Below are positions 34,524-43,440 of a stretch of DNA of 64,000 nucleotides, piece after piece (the first letter of the stretch is position 1; the number at the start of each line of letters is the position of its first letter). This DNA is from Gracilimonas sp040904925 (GTDB lineage Bacteria; Bacteroidota; Rhodothermia; Balneolales; Balneolaceae), in NCBI GenBank assembly GCA_040904925.1, contig JBBDSP010000012.1, forward strand, positions 60,221-124,220. Reading direction: 5' to 3'. The notes below the pieces were generated by a model. That model saw only the letters and a program-made list of their open reading frames with translations, did no database searches and was not told the origin of the DNA. A program made the position numbers and the translations under genes.

Positions 34524-37049
34524 CTATTTGAGGGAGTTATACGCTGATAAAGTATTGCTATAAATTACATTAGATGTATCAAAATACTGCTCGCCTATAT
34601 CTATTGCTTTTTTAAAATACCTATTGGCCTGTTCGTTGTTTCCAAGCTGCATATAAACTGCGCCTATGTTGCTTAATTCTCTAAGATGATCCGGGTGAGT
34701 TTCACCCTTTATCTCTACGTTGCTTTCATGTGCTTTTATAAACCACTCCAGAGCTTTTTCTTTATTGCCGTTATAAAAATAAACAGCCCCCATATTTCCT
34801 TCACTCATTAAAGTAAGTGGATGTGTATCTCCCAGTAGTTCCTTCCTCATGAAATAAGCCTGTTCAATTAACTCTTTTGCTTCGTCATATTTTCCTCTTT
34901 GCTGAATAATAACGCCCAAATCATTCATCGCCTTCGCTTTTTCAATACTGGATTTGTCATCAAAAATGTCGAGGTACATTTTCAGTGATTTTCGGGCGTG
35001 TTCTTCAGCTTTTTCATTGTTTCCCTGCATATGCATAGCCCAGCCCAGGCTAACATGAGCACCTGCAACCTTTACAGGTGTAAAGTAGGGTTGCCCCTGA
35101 TCAAACCCTTTGGTTCGTGCATCCACTACCTCTCTGAATATTGATTCAGCTCTTGCATAATCTCCATTATCTACCAGAAGCCAGCCATGATTATGCCGTG
35201 TCACCCAATAAACATCAGAAGTGGTATCATCACGGGCAGCATATCGATTAAATATTTCCCTATAAAGACTATCTGATCTTTGGTATTCTCCCCGATCAGA
35301 AAAAATATCTGCTTTGTTTGACATTGCTGAAAGCATATAGGCTTCCCAATCCAACGGAACAATATCTAACTGCTTTATCTCTTCTTCATTTCTATTTAAA
35401 TACCACTGTAGTGAATCTGCGTATACAATAGCCTTATGATCATTACCCATGACTTTTGCCAAGTCCGCTTTCCTGTTATAGACATCGGCTAGCCAGTATG
35501 TATACTCGTTTCCTTCATCCAAATCACGAAGTATGATTGAAGCCTTATCAAGTAAAGAATCTGCTGTTTTTAATTCCCCGAGGTGAAACTTAATGTTTCC
35601 AAATTCTAAAAAAAGACGAGCCTTTTCTCCTGGTACATCCGCAAACTTATAATCAATCATCGCCAGCGTTTCATCAAGAAACTGACTTGTGGCAAGCCTC
35701 GGATCTTCAGTTTGAGTATAATCTACTTCTTCAAAGAGACTTACCATTACATCGCTTACCATTTTAGCCCTGCTAAGTGCCTCCAATGCCCGGTTTTTTT
35801 CTTTGTTGATGTTTACACTGTACATGATTCCAAAGGTAAGTAACAAGATCAAAAAAGAGGCGGCTAAGGAAAGACGAACCCGGTTTCTTCCGACAAATTT
35901 TCTGACTTTATAGATGCGGGTGTTCTTGCGGGCTAAAACTGGTTTACTGCTTTGAAGACTTTCAATGTCGGTTAGTAATTCCTGAACCGAAGAGTACCGG
36001 TCCTGAGCTTCTTTTCTGAGGCATTTGCTGACAATTGCATCTAAATCCTGAGCATCAATTTTTTTGAGATCTGCCTTTGAATTTGCACTTATTTTTTTTG
36101 TTTCCCGGTTGAGGATGATCTTTTCAGCCTGTTGCAATGTTTTACCTGAAAGGTCATAAGGCTTTTGTTGGGCGAGCATTTCATAAAGCACCAGTCCCAT
36201 GGCATAAATATCTGTAGCTACAGTGATTTTCCCCATATTGATTTGTTCAGGAGCCGCATAGCTCAAACTCAGCAAACGGTTCGACTCCATCGTCTGAATG
36301 ATCTCTTCTTCAGATAATTCTTCTGATATAATTTTGGCTATGCCAAAATCAAGCACTTTGACTTGTCCGTGTTCATTTATAAGCACGTTATGAGGCTTGA
36401 TATCGCGATGAACAATCAGGTTCCGGTGGGCATAATCTATGGCTTTACAGATCTGCTTAAAAATATTTAGGCATTGGCTAAGAGCAGGTTTTTCTTCCTT
36501 GATAAATTTTGAGAGAGACCTTCCTTTAATGTACTCCATTACTAAATACGGCCGATTATTATCGGTCATTCCCGCATCGTATAATTTGGCGATGTTGGGA
36601 TGCTCCAGACTTGCCAGTATAGACTTTTCTTGTTGAAATCTTTTTTCCCAATTTCCGCTGGACAATCGCCTGTTTAGAACCTTTATGGCAACTTCACGTT
36701 TAAACTCCCCATCGGAGCGCTTCCCTTTATAAACGATTCCCATCCCACCCTGATCAATTTTGGCAGTGGTTGTATAAGGGCCAAAGGTTTGAGCAGAGAA
36801 GGCTTTCTCATCGAAGCTATCTGCTTCTAATGAATCATTTAGGTCATTGAAAAAAGATTCCAGGTTCTCTTTAGGGTTTTCCAGGAAAGACTCACTATTA
36901 TTGATGGAGTCAAGTAATTCTTTTGCTTCCTTTAGTAAATGCTTATCGCCCTTACATAGTTGTTCCAAATGTTGCTGTTGCTCATTTTTTGGGTAGAGCA
37001 GAACTTCATCGATAATTTTTTCAAGCTTTTCCCAATCCTTCTTTTCCAT
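34524..37049 (-). CDS. Transmembrane Ser/Thr protein kinase with C-terminal TPR region
   Basis: An 841-residue protein. A helical N-terminal extension (1-85) precedes a Hanks-type kinase domain (about 90-360) with glycine loop DQGGMGIVYKG, K123 in VAIKVL, HRDIKPHN (D216) and DFG (234-236), plus the SYAAPEQ segment. One membrane helix (about 395-415) is followed by tetratricopeptide repeats to the C-terminus, including ARKSLKMYLDIF and NDLGVIIQQRGKYDEAKELI. The layout is common in Rhodothermota/Balneolota. It appears to be part of an accessory insertion between the SDR and the exchanger. Substrates unknown. Confidence 0.93.
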   Translation of the reverse strand: MEKKDWEKLEKIIDEVLLYPKNEQQQHLEQLCKGDKHLLKEAKELLDSINNSESFLENPKENLESFFNDLNDSLEADSFDEKAFSAQTFGPYTTTAKIDQGGMGIVYKGKRSDGEFKREVAIKVLNRRLSSGNWEKRFQQEKSILASLEHPNIAKLYDAGMTDNNRPYLVMEYIKGRSLSKFIKEEKPALSQCLNIFKQICKAIDYAHRNLIVHRDIKPHNVLINEHGQVKVLDFGIAKIISEELSEEEIIQTMESNRLLSLSYAAPEQINMGKITVATDIYAMGLVLYEMLAQQKPYDLSGKTLQQAEKIILNRETKKISANSKADLKKIDAQDLDAIVSKCLRKEAQDRYSSVQELLTDIESLQSSKPVLARKNTRIYKVRKFVGRNRVRLSLAASFLILLLTFGIMYSVNINKEKNRALEALSRAKMVSDVMVSLFEEVDYTQTEDPRLATSQFLDETLAMIDYKFADVPGEKARLFLEFGNIKFHLGELKTADSLLDKASIILRDLDEGNEYTYWLADVYNRKADLAKVMGNDHKAIVYADSLQWYLNRNEEEIKQLDIVPLDWEAYMLSAMSNKADIFSDRGEYQRSDSLYREIFNRYAARDDTTSDVYWVTRHNHGWLLVDNGDYARAESIFREVVDARTKGFDQGQPYFTPVKVAGAHVSLGWAMHMQGNNEKAEEHARKSLKMYLDIFDDKSSIEKAKAMNDLGVIIQQRGKYDEAKELIEQAYFMRKELLGDTHPLTLMSEGNMGAVYFYNGNKEKALEWFIKAHESNVEIKGETHPDHLRELSNIGAVYMQLGNNEQANRYFKKAIDIGEQYFDTSNVIYSNTLSAYNSLK

Positions 37050-37325
37050 AAAAAATGATTTTGTTATACCCTGATTTTAATAAAACTAATATAAACATAT
37101 AAATATAGTAGCAGTTAAATTAATTGGTGAGATTGGATTTATGGTATCATTTCTGAAATCCTTCTTCTTATTTGCTGTGGGATTGTGTTTGCAGAATTTC
37201 AGGTATAATCAGCTAATTGGAAAATTAGATCTTGTCAAGATTATTTGTAATTAGCTCATGGATAAAAAATGAACCTGCGAATGTATTCGGACTTCGCAAA
37301 GTTTGGGGCAGAACCTCAAACCTCC

Positions 37326-37433
37326 CCTGAAATTAAATAACCGGTGTATACTAAAAAGATCAGCAGGAGAATTGCAGTCTCCCAGCGATCCAGCTTCTTC
37401 TTTTCGACGGTAAACATCGCGACAAATAAAAGT
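37326..37433 (-). pseudogene. Decayed C-terminal fragment of the Na+/Ca2+ exchanger gene
   Basis: About 108 bp matching 40309-40416, the 3' end of the intact exchanger gene, with long identical blocks (for example AATAACCGGTGTATACTAAA). Substitutions and loss of the rest of the gene mark it as a relic. It fills part of the 487-bp gap 37050-37536; the remainder of that gap shows nothing recognisable. Confidence 0.85.
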
Positions 37434-37536
37434 CATGTATAAATTTTTGAGCTCTTTCATGTTTCACTTACGTATGTAACTCTGATGTACCATGTTTTAC
37501 GGCAGTTATTTTTCCATTCATTAAATTTTATTCATC

Positions 37537-39714
37537 ATGAACAAATTACTATATACCATTACTCTGTTGGTTAGTTTATTACTTGTAAGTTGCGGATCCA
37601 CGGACTCCACGCCCCAATATACCCTTACCCTTGGCAGCTCACCCAGCGAGGGCGGAGAGGTTTCTTCTGCCCAGCAGGTGTATGATGAAGGAACTACCGC
37701 CGAAATCATGGCCACGGCCAATGAAGGCTGGGCATTTTCCGAATGGACCGGCGACCATAGTGGAACGGCTCCCTCAGCCACGGTTACCATGGACAGCGAC
37801 AAAGATATTATGGCGGTATTTACCAAAAAGCAGTACGCCCTCACCGTTGAGATTAGCGGAGAAGGAACTGTGGATGAACAAGTGGTACAAAATAAGACCA
37901 CCGACTATGAAAGCGGCACCGTTGTAGAACTTACCGCTAATGCCGATGATGGCTGGGTGTTCGTAGAATGGCAAGGGGATGTAACAGGTTCACAAAACCC
38001 CCAGGAACTTACGGTGGATGACCCAAAGAACGTGACGGCTGTATTTGAAAAGAAAAGTTACCCTCTTACTATTACTACCCAAGGAGAAGGAGCCATAGAT
38101 GAAAGAATTGTGCAAAATAAGGCTACCGACTATAAGCACGGCACGACTGTAGAGCTGACAGCCAACCCTGCTACTGGCTGGAAATTTTCCAAATGGCAGG
38201 GCGATGTGACAGGTTCCGATAATCCCATTCAGCTTACTGTTGATGAATCCAAAGACGTGACTGCGGTATTTGAAAAGAAAATTTTTGCGCTCACTATAAA
38301 CACAACCGGACAGGGAACTGTAGTTAAAGATCCTGATCAGCCCACCTATGAATTTGGCACGGTCGTGGAACTTACTGCCAATGCCGATAATGGCTGGGAG
38401 TTTTCTGAATGGCAAGGTGACGTAAACAGTACCGATACTTTTATAGAGCTAATTATAGACAGCCCCCAGGAATTGACGGCAATATTTACGGAAGAAACGG
38501 GCTCCTTATTCTACTTGGCTCAAAACGGGGTAACCATAAAGTGTGAAGATGCCAATGTGGGCGACACCGGTATTGTAGATGGAGACACCTACACTAAACG
38601 AAGCGCCGGCCAAATCACTACCGTCAACTCCAACGCCGAGGAAACCTGTACCTCTGGGATAACAGATATGAGTGAGATGTTTAAGGATGCCTCCTTTTTC
38701 GATGAGGATATCAGCGGGTGGGATGTCTCCGGGGTTACAGATATGAGCGATATGTTTAATAATGCCGATGCCTTTAATCAGGACATTGGCAGCTGGGATG
38801 TGTCGGCCGTAATGGATATGAGTGCTATGTTTCGCGCTACAGTTGCCTTTAATGGGGATATTAGCAGCTGGGACGTATCGGAGGTAACAAATATGAGTGA
38901 TATGTTTGGTTTTACCGATGCCTTTAATCAGGACATTGGCAGCTGGGATGTGTCGGCCGTAACTGATATGAGTAATATGTTTTTTAGTGCCGATGCCTTT
39001 AACGGAGATATCAGTACCTGGGATGTGAGTAGTGTGACGACTATGGCTTCTATGTTTAGAAATGTAACTGTCTTCAATCAGGATATTGGGGATTGGAACG
39101 TTAGCAGTGTAAAGAATATGAATAGGATGTTTTCTGGAACAGATGCCTTCAATCAAGACATTGGTAGCTGGGATGTGTCTTCCGTAACAGACATGGGCAG
39201 GGTGTTTGAAAACAACACCTTATTTAACAAGAATATAGGCAGCTGGGATGTCTCCGGAGTAACCAATATGCGTTCTATGTTTTACGAGGCCGATGCTTTC
39301 AACCAAGACATTGGTAGCTGGGACGTAAGCAGTGTAACGGATATGTATCGTATGTTTTATTATGCCGATGCCTTTAATCAGGACATTGGTGGCTGGGATG
39401 TTTCCGAGGTAACTGATATGAGCGATATGTTCAATAATGCCGATGCCTTCAACGGTGATATTGGCGGGTGGAATGTCTCTGGGGTAACCGATATGGAACG
39501 CATGTTTTCTGGAACAGATGCCTTCAATCAGGACATTGGAAACTGGGATGTAAGTAATGTAACGGATATGGATTATATGTTTTATTATGCCGCTGCCTTC
39601 AACCAGGACATCAGCGGCTGGTGCGTCTCTTATTTTACCTACACTCCCTCTGACTTTGCTACCGGAAGTGCTCAAAACTTGGATAATATACCGGTATGGG
39701 GTACGTGTCCGTAA
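37537..39714 (+). CDS. BspA-like surface lipoprotein with InlB-type and DUF285 repeats
   Basis: A 725-residue lipoprotein, lipobox LVSC (Cys17). Four beta repeats of about 75 residues (about 28-325; each like VVELTANADDGWVFVEWQGD and ending TAVFEKK) resemble divergent InlB B-repeats. Then about 13 repeats of 25 residues (about 385-710) with AFNQDIGSWDVSxVTDMxxMF belong to the DUF285/BspA-like family of cell-surface adhesion proteins. Nucleotide repeats are nearly identical: 48 bp at 38765-38812 recur at 38915-38962. It has no T9SS tail of its own, although a remnant of one lies in the same frame downstream. It lies inside the accessory insertion. Confidence 0.9.
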   Translation: MNKLLYTITLLVSLLLVSCGSTDSTPQYTLTLGSSPSEGGEVSSAQQVYDEGTTAEIMATANEGWAFSEWTGDHSGTAPSATVTMDSDKDIMAVFTKKQYALTVEISGEGTVDEQVVQNKTTDYESGTVVELTANADDGWVFVEWQGDVTGSQNPQELTVDDPKNVTAVFEKKSYPLTITTQGEGAIDERIVQNKATDYKHGTTVELTANPATGWKFSKWQGDVTGSDNPIQLTVDESKDVTAVFEKKIFALTINTTGQGTVVKDPDQPTYEFGTVVELTANADNGWEFSEWQGDVNSTDTFIELIIDSPQELTAIFTEETGSLFYLAQNGVTIKCEDANVGDTGIVDGDTYTKRSAGQITTVNSNAEETCTSGITDMSEMFKDASFFDEDISGWDVSGVTDMSDMFNNADAFNQDIGSWDVSAVMDMSAMFRATVAFNGDISSWDVSEVTNMSDMFGFTDAFNQDIGSWDVSAVTDMSNMFFSADAFNGDISTWDVSSVTTMASMFRNVTVFNQDIGDWNVSSVKNMNRMFSGTDAFNQDIGSWDVSSVTDMGRVFENNTLFNKNIGSWDVSGVTNMRSMFYEADAFNQDIGSWDVSSVTDMYRMFYYADAFNQDIGGWDVSEVTDMSDMFNNADAFNGDIGGWNVSGVTDMERMFSGTDAFNQDIGNWDVSNVTDMDYMFYYAAAFNQDISGWCVSYFTYTPSDFATGSAQNLDNIPVWGTCP
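38690..39660 (+). repeat. 75-bp tandem coding repeats of the BspA-like gene
   Basis: About 13 units of 75 bp (25 codons). Exact matches at multiples of 75 bp include 48 bp 150 bp apart (38765 and 38915) and 29 bp 375 bp apart (39127 and 39502), showing recent shuffling or duplication. Units can be lost or gained in frame. Confidence 0.85.
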
Positions 39715-39960
39715 CAACCATTTCGTGTTGGGTTTAATCGCTGCAGAAACAACCGAATTGAGTTTGGTTTCTCTGCAATTGGTTACCGTAATTTGTGGGA
39801 AAATGAGGATTAAAAAAGCTCGGCGCTGTTAGCATGAAACTACCTTGTATGGAACTTTTGGAGCTGATAAAATCTGCTTTAGGCGGGGACGGACCCTTTT
39901 TCAATGAGGCTCAAAAACCAAATTTTATCTAAAGCTAAAAGAATTTCGATTTAATAATTT

Positions 39961-40083
39961 AGAATGCGCCCCGGTAACCATGCAATGACCTTTGATGCTA
40001 AAAACTTATCATCCGGCGTATATCTTTACCGATTAAAAGCAGGGGGTAAAGTTATTGATAAACAAATGCTTGTGATCAAATGA
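39961..40083 (+). pseudogene. Remnant of a type IX secretion C-terminal sorting domain
   Basis: Forty codons end at TGA (40081-40083) and read ...NLSSGVYLYRLKAGGK...IDKQMLVIK, a clear type A T9SS C-terminal domain. No start, signal peptide or cargo domain precedes it; the same frame is closed by several stops between 39715 and 39960. It is the tail of a lost secreted protein, or of a longer form of the upstream BspA-like gene. It shows that T9SS cargo exists in this lineage. Confidence 0.8.
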
Positions 40084-40141
40084 TTAACCATATTTCTGCT
40101 TGTATCAACTCTTTAGAATATGTTTATCCTGTTAATCAACG

Positions 40142-40246
40142 TCTTGGTACTAAAACAAGTTGTTGGTCCTTCTTGTAAAAGTTGCCGGGCAATGGCTTTT
40201 TCTAATCCACTTTCGGCTCCCTGCACTACAAATGTTTTAAATCCAT
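40142..40246 (-). pseudogene. Decayed 5' fragment of the SDR gene
   Basis: About 105 bp matching 34322-34440 region of the intact SDR gene (codons around the N-terminal nucleotide site), with substitutions and a small deletion before the ATG. Shared blocks include TGTAAAAG-TGCCGGGC and AATCCACTT. It lies 52 bp from the stop codon of the exchanger, mirroring the exchanger fragment at 37326. The gap 39715-40298 thus holds two relics and no intact gene. Confidence 0.82.
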
Positions 40247-40298
40247 GATTCTTTGGTATAAAATGCAATTTAACCCAAAGTAAAAAAAGAATAAGGGC

Positions 40299-41261
40299 TT
40301 AGATTTCACCTGAAATTAAATAACCGGTGTATACTAAAAAGATCAGCAGGAGAACAGCAGCTTCCAAGCGATCCAGTTTCTTCTTGCCGGCGGTGAACAT
40401 GGCTGCAAATAAAAGCAAAGTGCCCCCTCCCAAAAGATATAACTCGGAATTAAAGGAAGTATTGAAACTGATAGGTTTTACAAAAGCACTTACAGCCAGA
40501 ATCAGAAATATGTTGAAAATATTAGAGCCAACAATATTTCCCACAGCGATATCTACATTTTTACGAATGGCCGCAACAACAGAGGTAGCAAGTTCGGGTA
40601 AGGAGGTGCCTGCTGCAATTATAGTGAGCCCGATGATCTTTTCACTGACTCCCAAAGCAGTAGCAATTTCAATGGCATTATTCACCACAAATCGGCCACC
40701 CAAAACCAGGCCTCCTAAACCAAATATGATGAATAGCCAGATCCTGGATTGGGAAAGGTCTCCCTGGCTGGGGGGTAATTCTGCATCCGAAGGATCGGAC
40801 TTCAATTGCTTATAAACATAGAAAAGGAAAAGTCCGAACAATACGAGTAAAATGAACCCATCAATTCGAGTTACAATGGGAGCAGTAGATGAGAAAAAGT
40901 CGTTTGCCAGAATAAATAATAAAACTGAGGCAAAAAGAGAAAGCGGAATTTCCTTCCAAACCGTACTGGATTGAACTACAAGTGGAGTGATAAGCCCTGA
41001 AATTCCAAGTATTACAAATAAGTTAAAATTATTACTGCCTATAATATTGGCAAATACGATCTCGTCAAATCCTTGCCCGCTAGCGAGGACATTCACGACC
41101 AATTCCGGAGCTGAAGTGCCGAAAGCCACGATGGTCAAACCAATGGCAAGATCGGATACGTTGTATTTTTTTGCGAGAGCGGTAGCTCCATTGACCAGCC
41201 AGTCTGCTCCTTTGATAAGAAGAATAAGCCCAAGAGTAAGCCAGAGAATAGGTATGAGCAT
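40299..41261 (-). CDS. Calcium/sodium antiporter (CaCA family, YrbG-like)
   Basis: A 320-residue inner-membrane exchanger with about ten hydrophobic helices in two homologous halves. The conserved alpha repeats are visible as VAFGTSAPELVVNVLAS (near 46-62) and AAGTSLPELATSVVAAI (near 210-226), each followed by a GNIIGSN-type motif (FANIIGSNNFNL and VGNIVGSNIFNI). It is expected to exchange Na+ for Ca2+ across the membrane. It is divergent from typA. Its 3' end is duplicated as a relic at 37326-37433. Confidence 0.93.
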   Translation of the reverse strand: MLIPILWLTLGLILLIKGADWLVNGATALAKKYNVSDLAIGLTIVAFGTSAPELVVNVLASGQGFDEIVFANIIGSNNFNLFVILGISGLITPLVVQSSTVWKEIPLSLFASVLLFILANDFFSSTAPIVTRIDGFILLVLFGLFLFYVYKQLKSDPSDAELPPSQGDLSQSRIWLFIIFGLGGLVLGGRFVVNNAIEIATALGVSEKIIGLTIIAAGTSLPELATSVVAAIRKNVDIAVGNIVGSNIFNIFLILAVSAFVKPISFNTSFNSELYLLGGGTLLLFAAMFTAGKKKLDRLEAAVLLLIFLVYTGYLISGEI

Positions 41262-41418
41262 GTTTTATGAGTTATGTTGAGTCAAAATTAATAGTAACAA
41301 GATTACTGAAACAGAAACAGAGCGCATCAAAATAAATACATAATTAATTAATACGGAAATCGACAAAATAACCGTATATTTAAGGCTTGCAATTTTTCAA
41401 TAATTCCACAACACATAC

Positions 41419-43239
41419 ATGTCACAAGATTTAAGAAATATCGCCATTATTGCTCACGTAGATCATGGCAAAACAACGCTCGTAGATGAAATTCTAAAAC
41501 AGAGCGGTACATTCAGAGAGAATCAAAAAGTTGATGATAGAGTGATGGATTCAGGCGATCTTGAAAAAGAACGCGGAATCACCATCAGTTCAAAAAATAC
41601 GGCTGTTTTCTGGAAGGGTACCAAGATCAATATCGTGGATACTCCGGGTCACGCCGATTTCGGTGGTGAAGTAGAACGTATCCTGAAAATGGTGAATGGA
41701 GTGATCCTATTGGTGGATGCGGCTGAAGGCCCACTTCCCCAAACAAAATTTGTACTCCGTAAATCACTCAGCCTGGGTTATCGTCCCATTGTTGTGATCA
41801 ATAAAATCGACCGTAAAGATGCCCGCCCCGATGCGGTATTGGATGAGATCTTTGACCTATTTGTGATGCTGGATGCTACTAATGAGCAGCTTGACTTTCC
41901 GGTACTCTATGCGGTAGCTGTTGATGGTATTGCCAAGACTAATCTTGAAGATGAAAGCGAAAACCTTGAGCCTCTGCTGGACAAAATTGTAGAGCACGTT
42001 CCTGCACCTGAGCAAAAGACAGAAGAGAAATTCAAAATGCTGGTAAGCAGCATTGATTGGAATGACTATGTTGGTCGAATTGCAGTTGGCCGCATTGAGC
42101 AGGGCACCATCAAGATCGGGCAAGAAGTAGCCTTGATGGATGGCAAGGGTAAAGTGAAAGAAAAAGCACGTGCCACCAAACTTTATACCTTTAATGGGCT
42201 ACAGCGCGAGCCGGTTGAAACTGCAGTGGCAGGAGATATTATTGCCCTGGCAGGTTATGAGGAAGTGAATGTTGGCGACACACTGACCGATACGGCAGAC
42301 ATGAGTCCGCTGGAATATGTGGATATGGACAAACCGACCATCGCGATGTATTTCCGGGTCAATAACTCTCCTTTTGCAGGGAAAGAAGGAACTTATGTGA
42401 CTTCCAATCAGCTAAAAGACCGGCTGACCAAAGAAGTCAGAACAAATGTAGCTATGCGGGTTGAGCCGACTGAAAGTCCTGATATTTATAAAGTATCAGG
42501 TAGGGGTGAATTGCAGATGGCTATTTTGATCGAGACCATGCGCCGCGAAGGATTTGAGTTTTCTGTATCTCGTCCAGAAGTGCTTTTCAAAGAAGTGGAT
42601 GGTGTAACTCACGAACCGGTTGAAGAAGTTGTGGTAGATGTGCAAACTGACTACAGCAACAAAGTGATCGACAATCTTCAGAAGCGAAAAGGGATTATGA
42701 CCTCCATGAGTCAGGAAGGTGAAAATAACCGGATTCAGTTTCGCGTTCCTTCCCGTGGATTGATCGGTTTCCGTGGCGAGATGTTGACTGAAACCCGCGG
42801 AACCGGAATCATGCACCAGCAGTTTGATGGCTACGAGCCGTACGCAGGTGAAATTCCAGGAAGAACACGTGGCGCATTGATAGCTCTTGAGCAAGGAGAT
42901 GTAACAGGTTATGCACTCGAAGGTGTTCAGGATCGAGGTGAATTTTTTGTTGAGCCCGGTGACCCCGTTTATATGGGGCAGGTAGTTGGCGTAAACAAAC
43001 GCAGCGATGACATGGTGGTGAATGTGGTGAAGAAAAAGAACCTGACCAACCACCGTGCAACTCAAACTTCAGATTCTGTTAAAATCAGCCAGGCTAAAAA
43101 GCTTAGTCTTGAGCAATGCATCGAATTCATTGATAATGACGAGCTGCTTGAAGTAACACCAAAAGCCTTACGTATTCGCAAAACCTTCCTTGATCACAAC
43201 GATCGCAAGAGAGAAGAGAAGAAAAAAGCGGGTGTTTAA
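41419..43239 (+). CDS. typA: Ribosome-associated GTPase TypA/BipA
   Basis: A translational GTPase acting in ribosome assembly and stress or cold adaptation. The 606-residue length is normal. G motifs: AHVDHGKTTL (G1), the switch region RGITI, DTPGHADF (G3) and NKIDR (G4). Domain III motif GRGELQMAILIETMRREGFE and the BipA-specific C-terminal region with PGRTRGALIALEQG are present. The gene is alone; an 11-bp inverted repeat (43267-43297) follows it. Confidence 0.97.
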   Translation: MSQDLRNIAIIAHVDHGKTTLVDEILKQSGTFRENQKVDDRVMDSGDLEKERGITISSKNTAVFWKGTKINIVDTPGHADFGGEVERILKMVNGVILLVDAAEGPLPQTKFVLRKSLSLGYRPIVVINKIDRKDARPDAVLDEIFDLFVMLDATNEQLDFPVLYAVAVDGIAKTNLEDESENLEPLLDKIVEHVPAPEQKTEEKFKMLVSSIDWNDYVGRIAVGRIEQGTIKIGQEVALMDGKGKVKEKARATKLYTFNGLQREPVETAVAGDIIALAGYEEVNVGDTLTDTADMSPLEYVDMDKPTIAMYFRVNNSPFAGKEGTYVTSNQLKDRLTKEVRTNVAMRVEPTESPDIYKVSGRGELQMAILIETMRREGFEFSVSRPEVLFKEVDGVTHEPVEEVVVDVQTDYSNKVIDNLQKRKGIMTSMSQEGENNRIQFRVPSRGLIGFRGEMLTETRGTGIMHQQFDGYEPYAGEIPGRTRGALIALEQGDVTGYALEGVQDRGEFFVEPGDPVYMGQVVGVNKRSDDMVVNVVKKKNLTNHRATQTSDSVKISQAKKLSLEQCIEFIDNDELLEVTPKALRIRKTFLDHNDRKREEKKKAGV

Positions 43240-43266
43240 GACTGCAATGTTGGATGAGAAATTATG

Positions 43267-43297
43267 GATGTTGAATTGAGGAGAATAATTCAACATC
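43267..43297. repeat. Inverted repeat GATGTTGAATT/AATTCAACATC after typA
   Basis: Perfect 11-bp arms around 9 nt, located 27 bp after the typA stop and not followed by a strong T-run. It could be a weak terminator or a member of the ATGTTGAAT palindrome family. Confidence 0.6.
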
Positions 43298-43440
43298 TAT
43301 ACCCCCTTATTTAATGTAGTTGTCTGCGATACTTGAAATTACTTTCTTGAGGTCAGCTTTTACATTTAAATTTTTTTACCGTAATCCAATTGGCATTTTA
43401 GGGTAATAAGTCATTCATTAAGGAATAAAAAATTTCTTAC

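Noticed and set aside
38690..39660. Regular repeats that could be mistaken for a CRISPR array
   Set aside because: The 75-bp period is coding and in frame, units vary by codon substitution, and there are no spacers or cas genes.
37990..39717. Long antisense frames opposite the BspA-like gene
   Set aside because: They mirror the 75-bp coding repeats; the plus-strand frame has a lipobox and recognisable domains.
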